Shown here: positions 44,542-53,048 of the stretch, piece after piece
Layout of the letters: each line of letters begins with the position of its first letter
Position numbering within the stretch: position 1 is the first letter of the stretch
Assembly: GCF_009937975.1 (NCBI RefSeq)
Contig: NZ_AP018441.1
Coordinates: 4,030,001 to 4,094,000 of the forward strand
Source of the DNA: Undibacterium sp. YM2
GTDB lineage: Bacteria > Pseudomonadota > Gammaproteobacteria > Burkholderiales > Burkholderiaceae_D
DNA: 64,000 nt
Reading direction: 5' to 3'
The notes under the pieces: model-generated
Told to the model about the DNA's origin: nothing
Database searches by the model: none
The model's input: only the letters and a program-made list of their open reading frames with translations
Program-made: the position numbers and the translations under genes

Positions 44542-44794
44542 GCGATATCAAGCCATCATCATTAAACATGCTGAAGTATCGCGACGCTTCATTTTAGTGA
44601 CAATGAAATTAGATAAAGTACTAAAATACGGTACTTATAGTGCAGGCTGCTGCCATCTGGCAAATGTTGGAATATGGCCATCCTGCAAATAAATGTAATT
44701 GAACACTGGCTGTCGCCAGCAAATTTCCAAGCAGGTGTGGCGGGCGACATGCTAAGCTTCGTCCCGACTAAAACTTCCTTATTTTTGTGTTTTT

Positions 44795-45640
44795 ATGGAT
44801 CTACTACTCGCCGTCAAAGTCATCATCATGGGTATCGTCGAAGGCTTGACGGAATTCTTGCCCATCTCCTCCACCGGCCACCTGATACTGACGGGCAGTT
44901 TGCTGAATTTCACCGGCGAGAAACAAAAAGTATTTGAGATTGTCATACAGGCAGGAGCGATTTTTGCAGTGTGCTGGGAGTACCGTGCCAAGATAGCCAG
45001 TGTCGTTGGCGGCCTGGGCAACGATCCCAAAGCCCGCAAGTTTGCGCTGAACCTTATCGTCGCCTTCCTGCCAGCCGCCGTACTGGGCCTGCTGTTCTCC
45101 AAAAAAATCAAGGCGGTCCTGTTTGCACCGGTACCGGTTGCCCTGGCCTTCATTATAGGCGGCATCATCATTCTGTTTGTTGAACGCAAGCATGCAGGAA
45201 CTGACACTCACGACAGCAGCCATGCACGCATACAAACTGTCGATGACATGAGCCTGCTCGATGCCCTCAAAATAGGCCTGGCACAATCGCTGGCCCTGAT
45301 CCCCGGTACCAGCCGTTCTGGTGCGACGATCATAGGCGGCATGCTGTTTGGCCTGTCGCGCAAGGCAGCCACTGAATTCTCATTCTTCCTGGCGATCCCT
45401 ACACTGCTGGGCGCCACCGTGTATTCGCTGTACAAAGCACGTGAAGACTTGTCGATGACAGATTTACCCATGTTCAGCCTGGGCACGGTTGCCGCCTTTA
45501 TCTCGGCGTTCTTTTGCGTACGCTGGTTGCTGCGTTATATCAGCTCGCATAATTTCAATGTGTTTGCCTGGTATCGTATTGCCTTTGGTATCATGATCCT
45601 GATTACCGCCTACACTGGCGTGATTACCTGGGCAGACTGA
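44795..45640 (+). CDS. uppP: Undecaprenyl-diphosphatase UppP (BacA)
   Basis: 281-residue membrane enzyme that recycles the C55 lipid carrier by removing one phosphate on the outer side of the inner membrane. The signatures are complete: [20 protein letters not shown] (Glu-rich motif 1, residues about 10-29) and [20 protein letters not shown] (motif 2, with the conserved Ser and Arg). About eight hydrophobic spans are seen. The ATG at 44795 gives [13 protein letters not shown]. It is followed with no gap by recQ, so they may be co-transcribed. Confidence 0.92.
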   Translation: MDLLLAVKVIIMGIVEGLTEFLPISSTGHLILTGSLLNFTGEKQKVFEIVIQAGAIFAVCWEYRAKIASVVGGLGNDPKARKFALNLIVAFLPAAVLGLLFSKKIKAVLFAPVPVALAFIIGGIIILFVERKHAGTDTHDSSHARIQTVDDMSLLDALKIGLAQSLALIPGTSRSGATIIGGMLFGLSRKAATEFSFFLAIPTLLGATVYSLYKAREDLSMTDLPMFSLGTVAAFISAFFCVRWLLRYISSHNFNVFAWYRIAFGIMILITAYTGVITWAD

Positions 45641-45643
45641 TTG

Positions 45644-47545
45644 GTGATAACTGAAGTGACAACAGAGGTAAGTACCGCAGTGACGACAGCAGTGACCGCG
45701 GGCTATACGCATACAAATACCGGCAGCAATACGGTAGATCAGGCCCTGCACGTATTGCAGACTGTCTTTGGCTACCCGGCCTTCCGCTCCCAGCAAGGGC
45801 AAATCGTCGAGCATGTCGTCAATGGCGGCGATGCCCTGGTGCTGATGCCCACGGGCGGCGGCAAGTCTCTGTGCTACCAGATACCGGCCCTGTTGCGCAG
45901 TGGTGTAGGCATCGTCGTGTCCCCCCTGATCGCCCTCATGCAAGACCAGGTTGATGCCCTGGCCGAGGTAGGTGTACGGGCCGCTTTTTTGAACTCTACC
46001 CAGAGCTTTGATGAAATCCTCGCAGTAGAAAAGAAAATGCGCGAAGGCGATATCGACCTCGTGTATATCGCACCGGAACGCCTGCTGACCCAGCGCTGCC
46101 TTGAGTTGCTGCAAGTCGTCAACATTGCCCTGTTTGCGATTGATGAGGCGCACTGCGTCTCGCAATGGGGCCACGATTTCCGCCCGGAATACATCAAGCT
46201 GTCGGCTTTGCATGAACGCTTCCCGAATGTGCCGCGCATTGCCCTGACAGCCACGGCTGACCAGCAAACCCGCGATGAAATCATCCATCGCCTGCAACTC
46301 GAAAACGCGATGCAGTTCGTGTCGTCTTTTGACCGCCCGAATATCCGCTACCAGATCGTCGAAAAAGCCAATGGCCGCAAGCAACTGCTGGACTTCATCA
46401 TGGCCCAGCACAGCGGTGATGCTGGCATCGTGTATTGCCTGTCCCGCAAAAAGGTTGAAGAAACATCTGAGTTCCTGAACGAAAATGGCATCACCTCCCT
46501 GCCCTATCATGCGGGTATGGAGCTGGCTGACCGCAGCCGCAACCAGGCGCGCTTCCTGCGTGAAGATGGTATCGTCATGTGCGCCACCATTGCCTTTGGC
46601 ATGGGCATAGACAAACCCGATGTGCGTTTTGTCGCCCATCTGGATTTACCAAAAAGCATAGAAGGCTATTACCAGGAAACTGGCCGTGCTGGCCGCGATG
46701 GTGCCAGCGCCAATGCCTGGATGGCCTATGGCTTGCAGGACGTTGTACAGCAGCGCCGCATGATCGACGAGTCAGAAGCCAATGAGACTTACAAGCGCGT
46801 GCAAAGCGTCAAGCTCGAAGCCATGCTGGCCCTGTGCGAAACCCTGAATTGCCGCCGTACCCACATACTGGAATATTTCGGCCAGGCCGCCCAGCCCTGC
46901 GGCAATTGCGATACCTGCATCAGCCCGCCCAGTTCATTTGACGGCAGTGTGGCTGCGCAAAAAATACTGTCCACCATTTACCGTGTAGACCAGCGTTTTG
47001 CCGCCGGCCATGTCATCGACATCCTGCGCGGCATTGATACCGAGCGTGTGCAGCAATGGCGGCATGAAAAACTCTCTACTTACGGCATAGGTTCCGACAA
47101 GAGCGAAGCTGAATGGCGCGCCTTGTTACGCCAGTTGATCGCCCTCGGCCTGGTTGCCGTCGATTATGAAAACTATAGCTCGCTAAAACTGACCGAAGCA
47201 TCCCGCGCCGTACTACGCGGCGAAATCAAGGTCCAGTTGCGCCAGTACAAAAAAGCTGAAAAAGCCGTCAAACACAAACGCCAGTCCGCCAAGGATTTTG
47301 CTGAGTCTGACCTCGACAGCGCGGCACAGACCGTCTTTGACAAACTGCGCTGGTGGCGCGTAGAAACCGCACGCACCCACAACGTACCAGCCTACGTCAT
47401 CTTCCCCGACGCCACCCTGCGCGAAATCGCCCGCCAGCAACCCGCCACCCTGCCTGCTTTGCGGGCGATATCCGGTGTCGGTGACAAGAAGCTGGAAAGT
47501 TACGGTAAAGAGATTATTGAGTTGATAGAAGAGCTGCGCGCTTGA
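45644..47545 (+). CDS. recQ: ATP-dependent DNA helicase RecQ
   Basis: 3'-5' helicase for recombinational repair. Motifs in order: [14 protein letters not shown] (Walker A), [17 protein letters not shown] (DEAH box plus aromatic-rich loop), [17 protein letters not shown] and [10 protein letters not shown] (motifs V and VI). The zinc-binding RecQ-C region follows ([27 protein letters not shown]), then a winged helix, and a C-terminal HRDC domain ([29 protein letters not shown]). The GTG at 45644 (or TTG at 45641) begins right after the uppP stop. The first ~30 residues are Thr/Val-rich and not conserved, so the real start may be later. Confidence 0.9.
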   Translation: MITEVTTEVSTAVTTAVTAGYTHTNTGSNTVDQALHVLQTVFGYPAFRSQQGQIVEHVVNGGDALVLMPTGGGKSLCYQIPALLRSGVGIVVSPLIALMQDQVDALAEVGVRAAFLNSTQSFDEILAVEKKMREGDIDLVYIAPERLLTQRCLELLQVVNIALFAIDEAHCVSQWGHDFRPEYIKLSALHERFPNVPRIALTATADQQTRDEIIHRLQLENAMQFVSSFDRPNIRYQIVEKANGRKQLLDFIMAQHSGDAGIVYCLSRKKVEETSEFLNENGITSLPYHAGMELADRSRNQARFLREDGIVMCATIAFGMGIDKPDVRFVAHLDLPKSIEGYYQETGRAGRDGASANAWMAYGLQDVVQQRRMIDESEANETYKRVQSVKLEAMLALCETLNCRRTHILEYFGQAAQPCGNCDTCISPPSSFDGSVAAQKILSTIYRVDQRFAAGHVIDILRGIDTERVQQWRHEKLSTYGIGSDKSEAEWRALLRQLIALGLVAVDYENYSSLKLTEASRAVLRGEIKVQLRQYKKAEKAVKHKRQSAKDFAESDLDSAAQTVFDKLRWWRVETARTHNVPAYVIFPDATLREIARQQPATLPALRAISGVGDKKLESYGKEIIELIEELRA

Positions 47546-47594
47546 TACCCCTCGCGCTATTGGACGCAGCTATTCGCTCTTGCGAGGCTCTCGT

Positions 47595-48140
47595 CTAAGC
47601 CTCAACCCTCCCCACACGAATACCATGCAACAACGCAGTATCGTGAACTTGCTTTGCCAGCTCGACATCGTCAATCACTAGCGTGGATTTGCTTTGATTG
47701 TTTGCAAACAAGTGCCTGGAAGTGTCGGTTACTTTCTCCAGCACGCTCAAACCTTCTTTCCGACAATTTGCGGTAATAATTCTTGCCTGCCTTGCCTCGA
47801 ATCTCCCAAGGGAATAAGTCTGGCTTCCGCGCAGACGGGCAACGACTTGGGCAAGTGGAAGAGAATTAAATTCATGCAAGGTACGCCTTACCGCCATTAT
47901 TTCCAAGTTTGATGGCCCAGTGAGGTCAAATTTTAGCGATAAATCGACATATTCTTGATAGACATAGATCAATTCCCAGCCAGGTTGAGAGCCGTCCCAG
48001 AGATATTGATATTGACGAACGTCTTGCGTACTCATGTTTTTTATATTGATGTTGATTTTGGTTTGATCGCCTTGAGGCGGACTTAGACCACATTCCTGGT
48101 AAGTGATTGCGAGCAGTTCATCGCTCCTGCTGATATCCAT
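47595..48140 (-). CDS. Hypothetical soluble protein
   Basis: 181 residues, no signal or membrane span. It has a central beta-rich region (GSQPGWELIYVYQEYVDLSLKFDLT) and a helical end (SLGRFEARQARIITANCRKE, LVIDDVELAKQVHDTALLHGI). I do not recognise the family. It lies in the same direction as the gene at 48183-48587, which begins about 43 bp further up the minus strand and may form an operon with it. Confidence 0.6.
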   Translation of the reverse strand: MDISRSDELLAITYQECGLSPPQGDQTKININIKNMSTQDVRQYQYLWDGSQPGWELIYVYQEYVDLSLKFDLTGPSNLEIMAVRRTLHEFNSLPLAQVVARLRGSQTYSLGRFEARQARIITANCRKEGLSVLEKVTDTSRHLFANNQSKSTLVIDDVELAKQVHDTALLHGIRVGRVEA

Positions 48141-48182
48141 GCATTTCCGGCCCAGCGGGCGATTACGTGCCGTTAATGACCA

Positions 48183-48587
48183 CTACACGGGACAGGTATT
48201 GACTGCACTCCTCAACCAAAAACATTCCCCCACGTCTGGTAATTCACGAATGACAAAGCCGCGTCTTTCCAGTACACGGCGTAATTTCAGGTTGGGCCTG
48301 GCGCAATGTACGGCGTGCACACGCCACTCCAGAAACTGCAAACCTTCGCGTTGTGCATAGCGCTTGGCCAGTGATGCCAGGGCGGGTAAGGCACCTTCGC
48401 CGCCACCATCGACGTGCGCCAATTCTAAAATGAGGGTGTCGCCAGACACGCAAAAGCGGCCCAGCATGTTAGCTGAGCCGGCCTTGAAGACCAGAGCTTC
48501 GTCACTGAATATGATGGATTGCATCAGTTCAGCAGGAAGGTTCAGGATTTCGTCGGTGGTGTAGCCTTCCAGCAGTATGTTTGACAT
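48183..48587 (-). CDS. Hypothetical protein, GNAT-like C-terminal half
   Basis: 134 residues. The segment LAKRYAQREGLQFLEWRVHAVHCARPNLKLRRVLERRGFVIRELP follows the strand-helix-strand pattern in which an N-acetyltransferase ends (a '..N..L...L...GF' block). No acetyl-CoA pyrophosphate loop is clear. It could be an acetyltransferase-like sensor or a related small protein. Its ATG has no strong ribosome site. It is followed by the gene at 47595-48140. Confidence 0.55.
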   Translation of the reverse strand: MSNILLEGYTTDEILNLPAELMQSIIFSDEALVFKAGSANMLGRFCVSGDTLILELAHVDGGGEGALPALASLAKRYAQREGLQFLEWRVHAVHCARPNLKLRRVLERRGFVIRELPDVGECFWLRSAVNTCPV

Positions 48588-48811
48588 GGATTTGATGGAT
48601 GATCAATATTGATTAAAGATCATAACAAAATTCAGCCAGCCGGGGTCCCGGTGATGTGCTGCTGATATTCGCACAGTGTGGATTTGGCTTGACCAGTTAT
48701 GGCTGGACAGGTATGGGCATGGGAGCCTTCAGTACTCCCAAAGGAGAAGCTGTCATGCCGACGAGGCCCTGTTTTGCGCTGGCGGCGCGCATAATGGAAA
48801 AATGACTGAAC

Positions 48812-49072
48812 TTATTCGAGTGAAGCGAGTATCGCATCTATCTTCATTTTGGCATCGCGGATGACGGCAAGTTTAGCGTCGGTTTCACTTTTGGCCTTGA
48901 ATGGCCCGCTAAATTGTTGGGCGATTTCCAGGCCCTGTGCGCCAAACTTCTGTACTTCACCGCTGGCAAACCAATGTCCGTCTTTACGTGGAGATGCGAT
49001 GACAAAAATATCGTAATTTTTGTAATGCATGGTCGGTGTTCGTTCTATCCTGGTCTCTACCCTGCTGCTCAT
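48812..49072 (-). CDS. Hypothetical small protein
   Basis: 86 residues from ATG 49070-49072 (MSSRVETRIERTPTMHYKNY), with AGGAGA six bases upstream. It has one beta-rich part (NYDIFVIASPRKDGHWFASG) and a helical C terminus. No family is recognised. It lies 43 bp downstream of the exported protein at 49116-49613 in the same direction. Confidence 0.6.
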   Translation of the reverse strand: MSSRVETRIERTPTMHYKNYDIFVIASPRKDGHWFASGEVQKFGAQGLEIAQQFSGPFKAKSETDAKLAVIRDAKMKIDAILASLE

Positions 49073-49115
49073 GTTTTCTCCTGAAAACTGATCCTGCTGT
49101 CTTTCAATACTCGCT

Positions 49116-49613
49116 TCAATACTCAACCACCGCCATCAATCTGACACCCCGGTGCGCTGCACCGCGCAGGCGTATTGCGGCTTTTTCATTGAAACGATAT
49201 TCCAGCCACAGATGATCATTCCCGCTTTGTGAATAGCCCAGACCGAAGCGTGACAAGCTACCTGGTTTTTCCTGTCTGGAAGCGGGATTGGCAGACTGGG
49301 CATAATATTCTTTAGTCACGCGCGTATACAAATCAGGCCCGTTGGCAGACTGCGTTTTTTCAGACCGACCCGCAAGCTGCGCTTTGCTGACAGCCGGGAC
49401 AGGTGGCCCGTTCAACTCTGCCTGTGTGCTGGTATCTGCCCTCGCACCTGGCTCAACCGGCTCTTGTGCCACGTTTACGGCCTGGGGTGTCGCCAAACCC
49501 GGGGGCGGTTCGGCAGCATCAGCGCTGGCAGCAGAATTGCTTTCACTGGCGCAGCTATATTGCGCATACATCAACAGACTGCATGTGACGAGAACCAGGT
49601 AATGAGCGCTCAT
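49116..49613 (-). CDS. Exported protein with a Pro/Ala-rich middle
   Basis: 165 residues from ATG 49611-49613 (MSAHYLVLVTCSLLMYAQY); AAGAG lies six bases upstream. After the signal the protein is rich in Ala, Pro, Glu and Ser (about residues 25-85), then ends in a beta-like block (RFGLGYSQSGNDHLWLEYRF, NEKAAIRLRGAAHRGVRLMA). The tail could be a small outer-membrane beta element. Function unknown. It is in a possible operon with the small protein downstream. Confidence 0.55.
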   Translation of the reverse strand: MSAHYLVLVTCSLLMYAQYSCASESNSAASADAAEPPPGLATPQAVNVAQEPVEPGARADTSTQAELNGPPVPAVSKAQLAGRSEKTQSANGPDLYTRVTKEYYAQSANPASRQEKPGSLSRFGLGYSQSGNDHLWLEYRFNEKAAIRLRGAAHRGVRLMAVVEY

Positions 49614-49730
49614 GATCATCTCTTGGCAAAAATGGAATTCATTACAGTCATGAGCAATACACCATACAAAACAAGCTGTGAAATGCGCATGATCTTCCCC
49701 CTTGTTAAACTTGCTCAGCCTGTCGATTGC

Positions 49731-49913
49731 TTAGTCCGCCACCAGGTTCAAATGCCCTGGCAATTTCGAAAACGAACGCCCATGCGGCATATTTATCCTG
49801 ATGTGGGCATATTCCCATTCAACCTCATTGGCTTCTGCCGCGGCTTTTGCGGTTCTCAAGGCAATGAGCAGCCATTGTTGAGCGGGTGCCTTGTTAATAG
49901 CGATGATGATCAT
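49731..49913 (-). CDS. Possible small protein (uncertain)
   Basis: 60 codons starting MIIIAINKAPAQQWLLIALR, with GAGGCTGG upstream as a weak ribosome site. The composition is plausible for a real protein (Ala/Leu-rich helix, then RINMPHGRSFSKLPGHLN). No family. It could be a chance frame in an otherwise empty 350-bp interval. Confidence 0.35.
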   Translation of the reverse strand: MIIIAINKAPAQQWLLIALRTAKAAAEANEVEWEYAHIRINMPHGRSFSKLPGHLNLVAD

Positions 49914-49966
49914 GATCCAGCCTCATGCAAAATATTTATATAATATTTATATCTTTTTTGCCTGTA

Positions 49967-50290
49967 CTACCGCCCGCCATGCTTGCCTGCATCCAGAGCC
50001 TGTTCAAGTTCTGCCTTGTTCATGCCAGAACGTCCACGGATATTTTTCCTGCGTGCTTCTTCATACAACTGCGCATAACTGCGGCCCAAAGGGCCACTGT
50101 GAGAACCTGGCCCGCTACGTCTTCTTGCCACTTTCTCAAGCCTTGCACTTGTTAAGTCCTGTCTGTTCTTGTTAACGGAGTCAGAAGCAATTTCTGTAGT
50201 GAAACTTAGCTGGTGGACACTTTTATTCACCTTTTCTTTTAACTGCCCGAACTGACGCAATCTTTTTGCACTCCAGATAGTGTGCGGCAT
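49967..50290 (-). CDS. Small protein with a Rho-N/SAP-like motif
   Basis: 107 residues from ATG 50288-50290 (MPHTIWSAKRLRQFG); AGGAG lies five bases upstream. The C-terminal part SYAQLYEEARRKNIRGRSGM followed by NKAELEQAL is the helix-extended-helix pattern of a Rho N-terminal or SAP-like nucleic-acid-binding domain. The rest is basic (KVARRRSGPGSHSG). It may bind DNA or RNA. It stands alone in this interval; relatives are common as single genes in Burkholderiales. Confidence 0.7.
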   Translation of the reverse strand: MPHTIWSAKRLRQFGQLKEKVNKSVHQLSFTTEIASDSVNKNRQDLTSARLEKVARRRSGPGSHSGPLGRSYAQLYEEARRKNIRGRSGMNKAELEQALDAGKHGGR

Positions 50291-50503
50291 GCTCACTCCT
50301 TTTTTTTATCATTTGACTTACAGGTCCTGCATCCCTGAGCTTTATGGTAGTCACCCATCGCAAGGAACAACATCAGACCAGGATGAAAGTCGCGTAAGAC
50401 TACGCTGACGTCTTTGTCATGCCGTCAACAAAAGCACAGGGTAAAATCGCACAAATGATCAAAGGGAAAATTGCCATGCCTGTAAACCCAAGTGAGTATC
50501 CAC

Positions 50504-51196
50504 ATGTCGCGCACTGAGCGCTTGCTGCAACTGATGCAAATCCTGCGCAGACATCGTTATCCCGTCAGCGGTACTGCCTTGTCGCAGGAACTGGGTATCA
50601 GTCTGCGCAGCCTGTACCGCGATATCGCCACCCTGCAAAACCAGGGAGCGAAAATTGCTGGCGAAGCTGGCATAGGCTATGTCTTGCAGCCGGGTTTTAC
50701 CCTGCCACCCTTGATGTTCACTGAAGAAGAAATCGCCGCCATTGCCCTTGGCTCAAAATGGGTGGCCCAGCAGGCGGACCATAAACTGGCATTGGCTGCG
50801 CGTGATGCCCTGGCAAAAATCGCCTCGGTCTTGCCGGCTGAAGCCAGGCTGGAACTGGAACACAGTGGCTTGCTGATCGGCCCCGGCTGCAAGAGCGACG
50901 GCAACGATGAGCAGTTACGCGAGATACGCCTGGCCATACGCAAGCAACACAAACTAGTGCTTGAATACCGGGATGAAACCGGCAAGGTCAGCGAACGCAT
51001 CATCTGGCCCTGCGCCCTGTCCTTCTTTGATAATTTGCGCATCATCGTCGCCTGGTGTGAATTACGCAATGATTTCCGACACTTCCGCACTGACCGCATA
51101 CAGGCCTTGCAGGTGGCAGATCAAACCTACCCGCGCTCGCGCCAGGCCTTGTTGAAAGAATGGCGTGAGCAACAGGGGATCAGGGCTGAGCGCTAA
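50504..51196 (+). CDS. YafY-type regulator with HTH and WYL domain
   Basis: 230 residues from ATG 50504; GTG 50492 is also possible. The N-terminal helix-turn-helix is MSRTERLLQLMQILRRHRYP with VSGTALSQELGISLRSLYRD as the recognition part. The C-terminal half is a WYL domain that binds small ligands or nucleic acid (RLAIRKQHKLVLEYRDETGK, IIWPCALSFFDNLRIIVAWC, EL-RxDFRHFRTDRI). A 13-codon upstream reading frame (50476-50517) overlaps its start. Such proteins are often global stress or defence regulators. The target is unknown. Confidence 0.85.
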   Translation: MSRTERLLQLMQILRRHRYPVSGTALSQELGISLRSLYRDIATLQNQGAKIAGEAGIGYVLQPGFTLPPLMFTEEEIAAIALGSKWVAQQADHKLALAARDALAKIASVLPAEARLELEHSGLLIGPGCKSDGNDEQLREIRLAIRKQHKLVLEYRDETGKVSERIIWPCALSFFDNLRIIVAWCELRNDFRHFRTDRIQALQVADQTYPRSRQALLKEWREQQGIRAER

Positions 51197-51318
51197 AACA
51201 GCCGGGCTGTGCAAAGCAGGTTCCACGCAAGACTGCATATTTGCCGCTAATGCTGATTTCGGTTTTATAATGGGCTTGAGAAGAGCTCAGTACATACACC
51301 CAAATTAAGAACAAGAAG

Positions 51319-52377
51319 ATGAAAACCAAGACGGACCTTACAACAGACACAATCAAGTCCGCCAGCAAAGAACAGCGCCGTTTGCAGATGGCTGATATTG
51401 CCAGGCTGGCGGGTGTTTCCACCTCGACGGTGTCACGCGCCCTGAGTGGCAGCGCGCTGGTCAATGACGAAACCCGTCAACGCATTGCCGAACTGGCACG
51501 CTCGCTCAAATATTCCATCAATATCGATGCCCGTAATTTGCGCCTCAAGCAGACACGCACGATTGCCGTGGTCGTGCCCTTTGATTCTGAAACCCGCCAG
51601 CATTTGTCTGACCCTTTCTTCCTCGGTATCTTGGGCAGTCTCGCCGATGCATTGACAGACCGTGGTTTTGACATGTTGTTGTCACGCATAGATGCAGAAC
51701 ATCTCGATAATGCCGCGCAGATTTTTGATACTGGCCGGGTGCTGGGTGTGATCCTGATAGGCCAGTGGCGACATCATGACCAGTTGAACCAGTTAGCGGC
51801 GCGCCATGTGCCCATCGTGGTATGGGGCGCGCAATTGCCGCAGCAATTGTACGTGACCGTCGGTAGTGACAATGTCACTGGCGGGCAAAAAGCCACTGAG
51901 CACCTGTTGCAAAGCGGGCGCAAACGCATTGCCTTTTTTGGGGATACGCAATTGCCTGAAGTGGCGCAACGCTACGAGGGTTATTGCAAGGCGCTGGCGC
52001 AACATGGCATTGCCCTTGATGAAAAACTGGTCGTGCCCGCCTCATTCATAGAAGAAGGCGGCAAGCTGGCAGTGGCAGAACTGTGCAGCCGCAAAATCAG
52101 TTTCGATGCCCTGTTTGCCTGCAGTGATTTGCTGGCCATGACCAGCATCAACAGCCTGCGTGAGAAAAATTACCGTGTGCCGGATGACGTGGCCGTGGTT
52201 GGCTATGACGACATAGAACTGGCGCGCTATTTTCACCCGCCCTTGACGACGGTGCGTCAGCCCATGGCACAGGCAGGCCTGGCGCTGGTCGATGCCTTGT
52301 TATCCCTGATAGAAGATGGCAATAGCGAGGCAAGATTATTACCTACAGAACTGATGGTCAGGGCGAGCAGTGTTTGA
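51319..52377 (+). CDS. LacI-family regulator of the sucrose locus (SuxR-like)
   Basis: 352 residues. The LacI helix-turn-helix is ADIARLAGVSTSTVSRALSG (residues about 25-44), with a hinge helix after AARSLKYSINIDARNLRLK-like ELARSLKYSINIDARNLRLK. The periplasmic-binding-like effector domain follows, with FACSDLLAMTSINSLREK and VVGYDDIELARYFHPPLTTV. It is located upstream of the TonB receptor gene in the same direction and probably represses the sucrose genes until sucrose or a derivative binds. Two near-identical palindromes lie downstream and are the likely operators. Confidence 0.88.
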   Translation: MKTKTDLTTDTIKSASKEQRRLQMADIARLAGVSTSTVSRALSGSALVNDETRQRIAELARSLKYSINIDARNLRLKQTRTIAVVVPFDSETRQHLSDPFFLGILGSLADALTDRGFDMLLSRIDAEHLDNAAQIFDTGRVLGVILIGQWRHHDQLNQLAARHVPIVVWGAQLPQQLYVTVGSDNVTGGQKATEHLLQSGRKRIAFFGDTQLPEVAQRYEGYCKALAQHGIALDEKLVVPASFIEEGGKLAVAELCSRKISFDALFACSDLLAMTSINSLREKNYRVPDDVAVVGYDDIELARYFHPPLTTVRQPMAQAGLALVDALLSLIEDGNSEARLLPTELMVRASSV

Positions 52378-52441
52378 CTGCAACGCCAGACACATCCTGC
52401 GGAAGAGGACAAGCATGGATTATTTGCATTACGGACAATTT

Positions 52442-52480
52442 ATGCAACCGATTGCAATAAATTTCAAAAATTCGAAGTAT
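52442..52480 (+). promoter_or_regulatory. Operator 1 with overlapping promoter elements
   Basis: ATGCAACCGATTGCAA (52442-52457) is an imperfect palindrome of the LacI type. Its right half supplies TTGCAA (52452-52457) as a -35 element, with AAGTAT as a weak -10 element after 17 bp. It lies exactly 300 bp before operator 2. Confidence 0.55.
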
Positions 52481-52741
52481 TCCTACAAAAAACTCAAAGA
52501 CCCTTCTCCTGATTTTCATTGTGCATCGCAGCATATATAAGCTCACCCAGTCTTTTTGTTGCTTGCAAAACACATGCGATGACGGCCATTTTCTTTACGC
52601 CTAAGAAGATAAAAATACGATGGGTTGCTGACCAGATTTCATAGGACGCAATCCTTTGCGTCAACATCCACCCTACTCATCTTCGTGCACACCTGAAATT
52701 TACCCAAAAGAAATATTGCACCACTTTATTGCGCCGCATCT

Positions 52742-52780
52742 TTGCAATCGATTGCAATAAAATTCGGTTTACCAGATAAT
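52742..52780 (+). promoter_or_regulatory. Operator 2 with overlapping promoter of the TonB receptor
   Basis: TTGCAATCGATTGCAA (52742-52757) is a perfect 16-bp palindrome. TTGCAA (52752-52757) and GATAAT (52775-52780) form a -35/-10 pair with a 17-bp spacer, so a bound LacI protein would block the promoter. Transcription would start about 265 bases before the receptor start. Confidence 0.65.
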
Positions 52781-53048
52781 TCTCTTCACCTGCACTACAA
52801 AAGATCTTCAACAGCGTTTGCCCAGGCAAACCAGGGATCGCAAAAAAAAGCGCCATAGAGTACGACAGTTGATGTCAAATCAAGCTGAATGTCCAAAGAG
52901 CGCGGCGAAAATTGTTGGAGGTCTTTTGTGACTGACACGGCATCACCGCTACCAGCGTGATGCCTGTGCTCAGGCAACAAGGTAAGAGACATGCATGCAC
53001 AGACCTGTTCTGTGCGGCTTTATAAAAATGATGACAGCGGAGACAGCA

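Noticed and set aside
45464..46639. 391-codon minus-strand ORF opposite recQ
   Set aside because: It overlaps the full RecQ motif set on the plus strand and shows a His/Gln-rich antisense composition.
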